Part shown: piece after piece, positions 49,388-56,952 of the stretch
Position numbering within the stretch: the stretch's first letter is position 1
Layout of the letters: every line of letters begins with the position of its first letter
Assembly (NCBI RefSeq): GCF_016834655.1
Contig: NZ_JAENHP010000002.1
Location: 372,001 to 436,000, forward strand
From: Paractinoplanes ovalisporus
GTDB taxonomy: Bacteria; Actinomycetota; Actinomycetes; Mycobacteriales; Micromonosporaceae
Reading direction: 5' to 3'
DNA: 64,000 nt
The notes under the pieces: generated by a model
What the model was told of the DNA's origin: nothing
Databases searched by the model: none
What the model saw: the letters and a program-made list of their open reading frames with translations, nothing else
Translations under genes and position numbers: made by a program

Positions 49388-50296
49388 ATGCGGCACGGCA
49401 AGTATCCCTTCATCATCGGTTTCCTTGTCGTGCCGGTGGCGATCTACGCGGTCTTTGTGGTCTGGGCCTACATCCAGGCCTTCTACCTGTCCGTCTACGA
49501 ATGGTCGGGGCTCGGGCCGGTCGAGAACTTCGTCGGCCTGGGCAACTTCCGCAAGATGTTCGACGACACGCTGTTCTGGCAGTCGATCAAACACAACGTC
49601 TTCCTGCTGATCTTCCTGCCGATCATCACGGTCGTCCTGGCCCTGGTCTTCGCGTTCCTGCTGAACGTCGGCGGCGGGCAGAAGGGCGGCGTGACCCGGG
49701 GCGTCTGGGGCTCCAAGGTCTACCGGATCATCTTCTTCTTCCCGCAGCTGCTGGCCCTGGCCATCGTCGCGGTGATCTTCGGCCGGGTGTTCGGGCCGGA
49801 CAAGAGCGGCATGATCAACGGCCTGTTCCCCGAGTCGTGGCAGCCGTGGCTGTTCCTGGCCGACGAGCGCTACGCCATGGGCTGCATCCTGGTCGTGCTG
49901 GTCTGGCAGGCGGTCGGGTTCTACGTCGTGCTCTTCTCGGCCGGCATGGGCAACATCCCGACCGAGGTGTACGAGGCGGCCGCGATCGACGGCGCCACCC
50001 GCGTCACCCTGTTCTTCCGGATCACCATCCCGCTGCTCTGGAACACGGTCCAGGTCGCCTGGGTCTACCTCGGCATCGCCGCCTTCGACGCGTTCGCGCT
50101 GGTCAACATCATGACCGTCGACCGCGGCGGCCCCGACGGCGCGACCTCGGTGCTCAGCCTCATGATCTACCGCAACGCCTTCGAGTTCTCGCAGGCCGGT
50201 TACGCATCCGCGCTCGGCGTGGTGCTCTTCTTCCTGACCCTTACCTTCGCCTGGGTGACCCTCTCGGCCACGCGGCGCGAATCCGTCGAAGCCTGA
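49388..50296 (+). CDS. sugar ABC transporter permease (NgcF-like)
   Basis: 302 residues with six membrane helices and an EAA loop YEAAAIDGATRVTLFFRI (about 197-214). It is 35 bp after the NgcE-like gene and 18 bp before the second permease. The ribosome site is imperfect (GGTAGGACGG). Confidence 0.92.
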   Translation: MRHGKYPFIIGFLVVPVAIYAVFVVWAYIQAFYLSVYEWSGLGPVENFVGLGNFRKMFDDTLFWQSIKHNVFLLIFLPIITVVLALVFAFLLNVGGGQKGGVTRGVWGSKVYRIIFFFPQLLALAIVAVIFGRVFGPDKSGMINGLFPESWQPWLFLADERYAMGCILVVLVWQAVGFYVVLFSAGMGNIPTEVYEAAAIDGATRVTLFFRITIPLLWNTVQVAWVYLGIAAFDAFALVNIMTVDRGGPDGATSVLSLMIYRNAFEFSQAGYASALGVVLFFLTLTFAWVTLSATRRESVEA

Positions 50297-50314
50297 TCGG
50301 CGAGAGGCGAGACG

Positions 50315-51220
50315 ATGACCACCATCACCAAACCCCCGGCCACCAAGACCTCCTCGGCCGGTCGGCGGCCGGACGAGAAGCGCGACCTCAAGATCGCCAC
50401 CGGCATGTCGCACGTGGCCCTGGTCGCCTGGGCCGTGATCACGGCCGGCCCGCTGCTGTGGGTGCTGCTCGCGTCGTTCAAGAGCAACACGGAGATCTTC
50501 CTGGGCAAGCCGTTCGCGCTGCCCAACCAGTTCTCGTTCGACACCTACATCAACGCCTGGAGTGACGCGCACATCGGGCGCTACTTCCTCAACAGCGTCT
50601 TCGTCGTGCTGATCAGCACGGCCGGCACCATGCTGTTCGGCGCGATGGCGGCGTACGTGCTGGCCCGCTACAAGTTCCCCGGCAACCGGGCCATCTACTA
50701 CCTGTTCGTCTCGGGTCTGGCGTTCCCGACGTTCATGGCGCTGGCGCCGCTGTTCTACATCCTCAAGGGCCTCGGCCTGCTCGGATCGTTCACCGGCCTG
50801 ATCCTCGTCTACATCGCGTACTCGCTGCCCTTCACGATCTTCTTCCTGGCCGCCTTCTTCAAATCTCTCCCGTACGAGATCGAGGAAGCCGCCACGGTCG
50901 ACGGGGCGTCGCACGTCCGCAAGTTCTTCCAGATCATGATGCCGATGGCCCGTTCCGGCCTGGTCAGCATCACGATCTTCAACATCGTCGGCCAGTGGAA
51001 CCAGTACCTGCTGCCGGTGGTCATCATGAGCGGCCCCGGCGCCGACCAGAAACTGCTGCTCACCCAGGGCATCGCCCAGATCAGCGTGTCGGCCGGCTAT
51101 CAGGCCGAGTGGTCGACGCTGTTCGCGGCCCTGGTCCTCACGATCCTGCCGATGATCATCGTGTACGCCATCTTCCAGCGCCAGATCCAGGCGGGCCTCA
51201 CCGCGGGCGCCGTCAAGTAG
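50315..51220 (+). CDS. sugar ABC transporter permease (NgcG-like)
   Basis: 301 residues, six membrane helices, EAA loop IEEAATVDGASHVRKFFQI (about 188-206), after a basic N-terminus of about 28 residues. Last gene of the six-gene transport operon; a strong terminator follows 13 bp after the stop. As with the first set, no ATPase gene accompanies it. Confidence 0.92.
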   Translation: MTTITKPPATKTSSAGRRPDEKRDLKIATGMSHVALVAWAVITAGPLLWVLLASFKSNTEIFLGKPFALPNQFSFDTYINAWSDAHIGRYFLNSVFVVLISTAGTMLFGAMAAYVLARYKFPGNRAIYYLFVSGLAFPTFMALAPLFYILKGLGLLGSFTGLILVYIAYSLPFTIFFLAAFFKSLPYEIEEAATVDGASHVRKFFQIMMPMARSGLVSITIFNIVGQWNQYLLPVVIMSGPGADQKLLLTQGIAQISVSAGYQAEWSTLFAALVLTILPMIIVYAIFQRQIQAGLTAGAVK

Positions 51221-51233
51221 GGGAACCGCTCAG

Positions 51234-51272
51234 GCTCCTCTCCGCTCACCGTCCGAGCGGAGAGGAGCTTTT
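51234..51272 (+). terminator. intrinsic terminator of the ABC operon
   Basis: A perfect 14-bp stem, GCTCCTCTCCGCTC (51234-51247) with GAGCGGAGAGGAGC (51255-51268), a 7-nt loop and TTTT. It marks the end of the operon that begins at the MurR/RpiR gene. Confidence 0.95.
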
Positions 51273-51333
51273 GCGTGCACGGGGTGAGAGCCGCGCGCCG
51301 GCGTTCTTCACCGGCCGCCGTTCACGGCTTTGT

Positions 51334-52269
51334 TCACCGGACTTCGCTTGCCGCGGCGCGGCGCCACTCGGCGGGTGGCACCCCGACGACGCGGCGGAAG
51401 GTGGCGGCGAAGGCCACGTCGGAGCGGTAACCGACCCGCGCGGCCACCGCGGCCACGGTCAGCCGCTCGTCGCGCAGCAGGCGGCGCGCGTGGTGCAGGC
51501 GCAGCGACTGCAGGTAGCGCATCGGTGGCTCGCCCACCGCCGCGCTGAAGCGGGCCGCGAACGCTGTGCGGGACAGGCCCGCCGTCGCGGCCAGCGTGAC
51601 CAGGCTCCACGGGTGGGCCGGATCGGCGTGCACGGCACCCAGCGCGGCGGCCAGATGCGGGTCACGCAACCCGGCCAGCCAGCCCGGATGGTCGGTCACG
51701 GTGCCCGACTCGCGCAGCGCCCGGGCGATCAGCGCGTCGGACAGCCGGGCCATCACCACGTCACTGCCGGGCCCGGCGTCGAAAGCCTCCTGCCGGAGCA
51801 CCTCCACGTACGGCGCCAGCCAACCCGGCGGCCGCCCGTCGCGCCCCGGCACGTGGATCACCCGCGGCAGCCCTCCCAGCGCCGGATGCCCCGGGTCGCC
51901 GGCGATGAACGCGCCACAGACGATCGCGGTGCTCTCGCCGTCCGGGTGACCACCCTTCAGCCGTACGCCGGGAAACCGCGACGCCAGCTCGAAGCCGGAC
52001 GTGGCGGGGGCCCGCCCCTGGCGCAGCTCATGGTCGTCGCCGCGCGGCAGGATCACGGTGTCGCCGGCCGCGAGCGGTGTCACGGATCCGTCGGCCAGCA
52101 CCAGATCGCACCGGCCGCTCGCGACGAGATGCACGCCGCGCAGCCCCGGCCGGTCGAAGACCAGGCGGAACGGCGCGCCCATCTCGATCCACCGGTAGGC
52201 CGCGCTGGCGAAGCTGACCTCGCGCAGCACCGCCGCCAGGACGTCCGGTGTGCTCTGCGGGACGGACAC
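51334..52269 (-). CDS. AraC-family regulator with cupin sensor domain
   Basis: 311 residues. The N-terminal cupin (about 1-180) has the pattern RPGLRGVHLVASGRCDLVLADG and ILPRGDDHELR typical of the AraC cupin_6 group, and the C-terminal AraC DNA-binding domain (about 205-305) has VTLAATAGLSRTAFAARF and AVAARVGYRSDVAFAATFRR. Such regulators usually control the divergent neighbouring oxidoreductase; here an SDR starts 38 bp away in the other direction. Confidence 0.92.
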   Translation of the reverse strand: MSVPQSTPDVLAAVLREVSFASAAYRWIEMGAPFRLVFDRPGLRGVHLVASGRCDLVLADGSVTPLAAGDTVILPRGDDHELRQGRAPATSGFELASRFPGVRLKGGHPDGESTAIVCGAFIAGDPGHPALGGLPRVIHVPGRDGRPPGWLAPYVEVLRQEAFDAGPGSDVVMARLSDALIARALRESGTVTDHPGWLAGLRDPHLAAALGAVHADPAHPWSLVTLAATAGLSRTAFAARFSAAVGEPPMRYLQSLRLHHARRLLRDERLTVAAVAARVGYRSDVAFAATFRRVVGVPPAEWRRAAASEVR

Positions 52270-52307
52270 ACATGGATTGTCCCGCCGCCCGTTCCTAGCG
52301 TCGAGGC

Positions 52308-53057
52308 ATGAATGATGTGCTGGTAACGGGTTCGACGGGAATCGGCGGCGCGGTGGCGGCCGCCCTGGGCGAGCGGGCGCTCACGATCGGGCGGGGCGGC
52401 ATGATCCGCGCCGACCTGCGACTGATGAGCGAGACCGCCCGGGCCTGCGACGAGGTGACGACGCCGCTGACGGCCATAGTCTGCTGTGCCGGAATGTTCA
52501 CCTTGCGCGCGGCGCACACGGCCGAGGGCTTCGAAAGAGCTTTCGCGCTCAACTATTTGTCGCGCTATCTGCTCGTACGGCGTCTCGCCGCCCAGCTGAA
52601 ACCGGGCGCCCGCGTCGTGCTGGTGGCGAACGCGGGCCGTTATCGCGACACGCTCGGCCCGATGGACGACCTGAACCTGCGCGCCGGCGGCCGCGGCCTG
52701 CGGATCGCGGGCCGCACCCAGTTCGCCAACGACCTCTTCGCCGTGGAACTGGCCGCGCGGTCGCCGGAGCTCGAGGTGAGCTGCGTCGACCCCGGCCTGG
52801 TGGCCACCCGCGTCTTCCGCGACGCGCCCGGCGTCCCGGGGCTGCTGCGCCGGGTGCTGGACGCGGTGCAGCAACGCGCCGGGGCCGCACCCGCCGTCGC
52901 CGCCGCGACCCCGGTGGCGTTGGCCGTCGAGGACCGGGAGCCGGGCTTCTACGGCCCCGGAACCGCGGTGCGGCCCGTGCCCGAGCGCGTCATGACCGGC
53001 CGGCGCCGCGAGTTGTGGGAGGCCACCGAGGATCTGCTGAAGCTCTGGCTGCCCTGA
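52308..53057 (+). CDS. SDR-fold protein lacking the catalytic Tyr-Lys pair
   Basis: 249 residues. The N-terminal cofactor loop VLVTGSTGIGGAVA is kept, but NNAG is replaced by CCAGMF and the YxxxK motif is absent where expected: RIAGRTQFANDLFAVELA stands in place of Y-x-x-S-K-L-A-N-D-L-F. It may bind NAD(P) as a sensor or have lost activity. Probably controlled by the divergent AraC-type gene. TAGCGT at 52296-52301 could be a leaderless -10 element, placing the transcript start at the ATG. Confidence 0.8.
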   Translation: MNDVLVTGSTGIGGAVAAALGERALTIGRGGMIRADLRLMSETARACDEVTTPLTAIVCCAGMFTLRAAHTAEGFERAFALNYLSRYLLVRRLAAQLKPGARVVLVANAGRYRDTLGPMDDLNLRAGGRGLRIAGRTQFANDLFAVELAARSPELEVSCVDPGLVATRVFRDAPGVPGLLRRVLDAVQQRAGAAPAVAAATPVALAVEDREPGFYGPGTAVRPVPERVMTGRRRELWEATEDLLKLWLP

Positions 53058-53093
53058 GTTCACGGTGGACCGTCCGGGGCCCTCTAGGTAGGT

Positions 53094-53306
53094 ATGGACA
53101 TCGAACTGTGGATAGTGGTGCTGGCCCACATCGGGGCCGCCGTGAGTTTGTGCGTTCGCCTAGGCTGGCGGCTGCGCGCCGAGCGGGTGCGCGCCCGGTT
53201 GCTGGTCGATCTCGCGCACCGGCTCTCGCGAAGCGGGGGCGGCGAGTTCGAAGACGGGCGGACGAGACTGACCGTGACCCCGGCGAAAAGGCGCGAGCAT
53301 GGATGA
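53094..53306 (+). CDS. small membrane-anchored protein in sigma-factor module
   Basis: 70 residues. One hydrophobic helix (about 5-24, LWIVVLAHIGAAVSLCV) is followed by a basic amphipathic stretch (WRLRAERVRARLLVDLAHRL) and a polar tail. I do not recognise a family. It overlaps the downstream sigma-factor gene by 8 bp, so it belongs to that module, perhaps tethering or antagonising the factor. It sits just after the SDR gene with 36 bp between. Confidence 0.7.
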   Translation: MDIELWIVVLAHIGAAVSLCVRLGWRLRAERVRARLLVDLAHRLSRSGGGEFEDGRTRLTVTPAKRREHG

Positions 53307-53829
53307 CCCGGAGGCGTACCGGGTCGCGCCGGCCACGCCGCACTCGGCGCCGCCCGACGAGCCCGATCGGGCCGAGTTCGACGACTTCTACCGCTCGTAC
53401 ATGCCGAGGCTGGTCGCCTTCCTGCGCTACCAGGGCGCGCAACTCGCCGAGGCGTCCGACCTCGCCCAGGACGCCATGATCAAGGCGTACGCGAAGTGGC
53501 CGGACATCACGTCCCCGAAGGCGTGGACGAAGCGGGTCGCCTCCCGTGAGTGGGGGCGCCGCCTGGCCAGCGTGGACGACGAGCCGGTGACAGAGGCGCA
53601 CGGGTCGCTGCTGACCGTGCCGGACGTCGTGGCGTGGGAGCAGCAGTTCGACCTCGTACGGCTGCTCGACCAACTGCCGCTGCGCCAACGGCAGGTGCTG
53701 GCGTGGACCCTCGACGGCTACACGCCGGCCGAGATCGCGGTGGAGTTGCAGCTGACGCCGGAGACCGTACGGTCCAATCTCTACAAGGCCCGGCGTGCCG
53801 TGGAGAAGCACCTGGAGGAGGGGTCATGA
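53299..53829 (+). CDS. ECF-type (SigE-family) RNA polymerase sigma factor
   Basis: 176 residues. Region 2 (about 25-90: FDDFYRSYMPRLVAFLRYQG, then EASDLAQDAMIKAYAKW) and region 4 (about 117-170: LPLRQRQVLAWTLDGYTPAEI, abbreviated here to its first 20, then LTPETVRSNLYKARRAVEK). It directs transcription of an unknown regulon. No recognisable zinc anti-sigma gene is present; instead it overlaps a small membrane protein upstream and a large soluble protein downstream by a few bases each. Confidence 0.9.
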   Translation: MDDPEAYRVAPATPHSAPPDEPDRAEFDDFYRSYMPRLVAFLRYQGAQLAEASDLAQDAMIKAYAKWPDITSPKAWTKRVASREWGRRLASVDDEPVTEAHGSLLTVPDVVAWEQQFDLVRLLDQLPLRQRQVLAWTLDGYTPAEIAVELQLTPETVRSNLYKARRAVEKHLEEGS

Positions 53830-55043
53830 CCGATCCCGACCGTTGGCTCGCCGACCGCCACGAGGAGTTCGCGGGCGCGCTGTCCGACGCCCTCGACCTC
53901 GACGCCGGTCTGCGCGACGCCACGCTGACGCGCCGGCACGACGAGTTCGTGGCCGGGGTGGCCGGTTCGCTCGACCTCGACCGTGGTCTCGCCGCCATCA
54001 CCTCGGCACGTCGTTCCCCGCGCGGAAGCGGAGGCGCCGTGTCGCTTGCTGAGCTGCCGGACCATCTGGCGCTCGTCGAGCCCGCTGTCCGCCTGCGCTC
54101 CCGGCCCGTGCTGCACCAGTTCGCGGCCGACCTGACCGACCTGGTGGCGGCCACCGATCCGTCGGCGACGGTGAACGACTGGTTCAGTAGGCGGTGGAGC
54201 CGGGTCCTCTGGCATCTTGACGAGGCCGCTCGGCTGGTCGATTGGATGGCCGGGGAACTGCCCGTGGCGAGCGCCCATGTCGAAGATCTCCGTCTGTTCC
54301 CCGCCCTCGGCACGATGATGGCGGCGGCCGGCCCGGCGCGGGTGGCCGTCGAGCGTGCGCTGGAGACCGCGGGGCTCAAGCCGGCTGAACCCGGGGTCGT
54401 GGAACTCGATGCACTCCTGCGCGCGGCCGGGAACTCGGCGATGGAGATCTGCCAGGCCGTCCGGGCTCAGGTCTACGAGATGGTGGCTGAGGCCTACGCC
54501 GGTGAGGAGGATCCGCCCGGCGCTGTCCCCTTGCGCGACCTCCGCACGGCCGCTGTCGGCGGGATGGGAACCCTGGCCGAGATGGCCTTGCGTCGTGGCC
54601 CGGCCGGCTCCCCGATGGCCGTCCTGGGGCGGGTGCTGAGTGTGATGGTCGAGCTCGTCAGCATGCTGCACGTGGCCCTGACCGAGACCGGTCACCTGGT
54701 CATGCTGCTGGGGAACGCGCCGGACCCGGGTGAGCCGCGGGACCGGGTCGCCTGGAGCGCCCGGAGTGTGGCTGCTGCTTTCTTGATCGGGCAGCTCGTC
54801 GGGTTGTCCAAGGTCAGGGAGCCGGAAGTTCTACGGCTGCGCGCGCAGATCGACGACTTCCGCGGCGCCGACCTGGGCGCGCTCGACCTCGGCGATCTGG
54901 AACTCGTCGGCATCCGCTGGTCGGAGGGCACGCGGTGGCCGCCCGGCTGGGAGGAACGGGTGCGGCTCAGCTCGGTCCCGATCGGCGAGGGCGAGTACGA
55001 GATCCGCGACCGCCCGGCCAGCCGCGACCGGTCGGCACTCTGA
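53826..55043 (+). CDS. sigma-linked protein with LDLD repeats and WPPGW tail
   Basis: 405 residues, no membrane segment. Near the N-terminus two similar units follow each other: RHEEFAGALSDALDLDAGL (about 11-29) and RHDEFVAGVAGSLDLDRGL (about 37-55). A helical middle follows (about 75-330). The C-terminus has a short pentapeptide-like run (DFRGADLGALDLGDLELVG) and RWSEGTRWPPGWEERV, a tail I have seen on other actinobacterial regulatory proteins. The ATG overlaps the sigma gene by 4 bp. An unconventional anti-sigma or effector-binding partner is plausible; function is unknown. Confidence 0.7.
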   Translation: MTDPDRWLADRHEEFAGALSDALDLDAGLRDATLTRRHDEFVAGVAGSLDLDRGLAAITSARRSPRGSGGAVSLAELPDHLALVEPAVRLRSRPVLHQFAADLTDLVAATDPSATVNDWFSRRWSRVLWHLDEAARLVDWMAGELPVASAHVEDLRLFPALGTMMAAAGPARVAVERALETAGLKPAEPGVVELDALLRAAGNSAMEICQAVRAQVYEMVAEAYAGEEDPPGAVPLRDLRTAAVGGMGTLAEMALRRGPAGSPMAVLGRVLSVMVELVSMLHVALTETGHLVMLLGNAPDPGEPRDRVAWSARSVAAAFLIGQLVGLSKVREPEVLRLRAQIDDFRGADLGALDLGDLELVGIRWSEGTRWPPGWEERVRLSSVPIGEGEYEIRDRPASRDRSAL

Positions 55044-55067
55044 CCCCGGGTGTGGCGCGGCCGTCGC

Positions 55068-56177
55068 CTAGCCCCACACCTCGGCGGCGGTCTCGACGAT
55101 GAGGGACAGCTTGGCGACCTCCTCGTCGTAGGTCAGGACGTTGCCCTCGACGGTGGAGGAGAAACCGCACTGAGGGGAGAGGCAGAGCTGTTCCAGCGGC
55201 ACGTAGTGGGCGGCCTCGTCGATGCGGCGCTTCAGGTCGTCCTTCGACTCGAGGGCGCCGCGCTTCGTGGTGACCAGGCCCAGCACGACCATCTTGCCCG
55301 GCGGCACGAAGCGCAGCGGGGCGAAGTTGCCGGACCGGGAGTCGTCGTACTCCAGGAAGAAGCCGTCGACGGCCAGCTCGCTGAACAGGGCCTCGGCCAC
55401 GAAGTCGTAGCCGCCCTCGGCCGTCCACGAGGAGCGGAAGTTGCCGCGGCACATGTGGGTGGTGACGGCCAGGCCGGCGGGGCGGTCGGCGATCGCCGCG
55501 TTGATCTGGCGGATGTAGCGCAGGTGCTGGTGTTCGGCGTCGTCGCCCCGCTCGGCCAGCAGATGACGCTGCCGGGGGTCGTTGAGGTAGGCCAGGCTGG
55601 TGTCGTCGAGTTGCAGGTAGCGGCAGCCCAGCCCGGCCACCCGGCGCACCTGCTCGGCGTACGCGCCGCTCAGGTCGGCCCAGAACTGGTCCTCGTCGGG
55701 ATAGACCCGCGGATCGATGGCGGCCCGCCCGCCGCGGTAGTGGACCATGCTGGGCGACGGGATCGTCAGTTTCGCCGTGACCGACGGGTCGACGACGGAC
55801 TCGAGGAAGCTGAAGTCGTCGCCGAAGATGGTGTCGGTCAGGCGGATCGGCTCGTCGATGGCGAGCGCCGCCGACTCGAAGTCGATCTCGCCCTCGGCGT
55901 TGCGGAAGTGCACCTGGATCTTCTCGTCGGTCGGGTGCACGCCGCCCAGGCGGTAGATGAAGTCCATGTGCCACGACGTGCGGCGGAACTCGCCGTCGGT
56001 GGCCGAGCGCAGGCCCACGTCGCGTTGCATGCGCACGACGTCACGGATCGCCTCGTCTTCGGCGGCGCGCAACTCCTCGGCGTCGATCTCGCCGGTGGCG
56101 TGCCGCTCACGCATCTCGAGCAGGCGGGCGGGGCGGAGCAGGCTGCCGACGTGGTCGGCCCGGAACGGTGCCGTCAT
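55068..56177 (-). CDS. MetE-like (cobalamin-independent methionine synthase C-domain) protein
   Basis: 369 residues, a stand-alone barrel like the C-terminal half of MetE. It starts FRADHVGSLLRP and carries the zinc-ligand candidates H and C in TTHMCRGNF, E in LEYDDSRSG and C in LSPQCGFSS. Family members transfer methyl groups to homocysteine or other thiols, or have unrelated substrates; the folate-binding N-half of MetE is missing. ATG 56177 is chosen over an in-frame start at 56210 because family proteins begin at this block. It is 4 bp after the secreted peptidase gene. Confidence 0.87.
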   Translation of the reverse strand: MTAPFRADHVGSLLRPARLLEMRERHATGEIDAEELRAAEDEAIRDVVRMQRDVGLRSATDGEFRRTSWHMDFIYRLGGVHPTDEKIQVHFRNAEGEIDFESAALAIDEPIRLTDTIFGDDFSFLESVVDPSVTAKLTIPSPSMVHYRGGRAAIDPRVYPDEDQFWADLSGAYAEQVRRVAGLGCRYLQLDDTSLAYLNDPRQRHLLAERGDDAEHQHLRYIRQINAAIADRPAGLAVTTHMCRGNFRSSWTAEGGYDFVAEALFSELAVDGFFLEYDDSRSGNFAPLRFVPPGKMVVLGLVTTKRGALESKDDLKRRIDEAAHYVPLEQLCLSPQCGFSSTVEGNVLTYDEEVAKLSLIVETAAEVWG

Positions 56178-56181
56178 CGCC

Positions 56182-56859
56182 TCACCGTAACCCCGGGAAC
56201 GCGCCGCCACCGTTCAGGTGATCGATGAGGCCCAATACGGCATTTCGTCCGCCGTTCGCGTCGAGCCACCGCTGGACCCGGCACCCCGCCCGCGAATACA
56301 CCTGAGGGTCGGTGCCCGCCGCGTCGAGCCAGGCGGGCAGCGTCTCGGGCAGCGGACCCTCGTACGGCGTGTCACACCGCGCACCCAGATAGCGCGGATC
56401 GGCCGACACCACGACGGCGAGCCCCTCGTCGAACCACTGCGGTACCTCGCCATCGAGGCGCTCGTGCAGCTCAACGTGGGCCATCTCGTGCGAGGCGATC
56501 ACGGAGTCGAGCCCGCGCGGCGAGAGCATGACGGCTCGGTTGAGTACCGCGATGCCCTTCTCCCCGCCGCCGCCGATGCGGTCGTAGCAGCCGTCGGTGA
56601 AACAGGCGACCAGACGCGGGTCGGACCGCCGGTCGCCGTAGAACGCCTCGACCCGTCGGCGGGCGTCGGCCGCCAGATCCGTCAGCTGCTGTTTCTGGGC
56701 CGCGGTGAGGTCGCGTTCGCTGTAGAGGCCGTCGGTCACGCGGGTCAGCCCGTAGCAGCCGGGACACGTCGTCGCCGCGACCGACGGATAGGCGAACACC
56801 AACCCGCCGACCACCGCGAGAAGGAGGGCGGCAACGCCAAGAAGAACCCGAAATCTCAC
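56182..56859 (-). CDS. secreted or anchored HExxH metallopeptidase (MA-like)
   Basis: 225 residues. A signal peptide or anchor (about 4-24) is followed by a domain with H124-E-M-A-H128 and a downstream glutamate E145 in QWFDEG, the gluzincin zinc-site arrangement. Cysteine pairs (CPGC, about 32-35; CFTDGC, about 86-91) suggest disulfides. It resembles peptidase MA-like proteins. Extracytoplasmic proteolysis is expected; the target is unknown. It precedes the MetE-like gene by 4 bp. Confidence 0.82.
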   Translation of the reverse strand: MRFRVLLGVAALLLAVVGGLVFAYPSVAATTCPGCYGLTRVTDGLYSERDLTAAQKQQLTDLAADARRRVEAFYGDRRSDPRLVACFTDGCYDRIGGGGEKGIAVLNRAVMLSPRGLDSVIASHEMAHVELHERLDGEVPQWFDEGLAVVVSADPRYLGARCDTPYEGPLPETLPAWLDAAGTDPQVYSRAGCRVQRWLDANGGRNAVLGLIDHLNGGGAFPGLR

Positions 56860-56952
56860 CCGGCCAGTGTGCCGACCCCGGCGAGCCTCGTCGTCAAACC
56901 ACGGTTTGATTTTCAGCGGCTCAGGCGGTCGACAGCATTCCCCAGCGGACGG

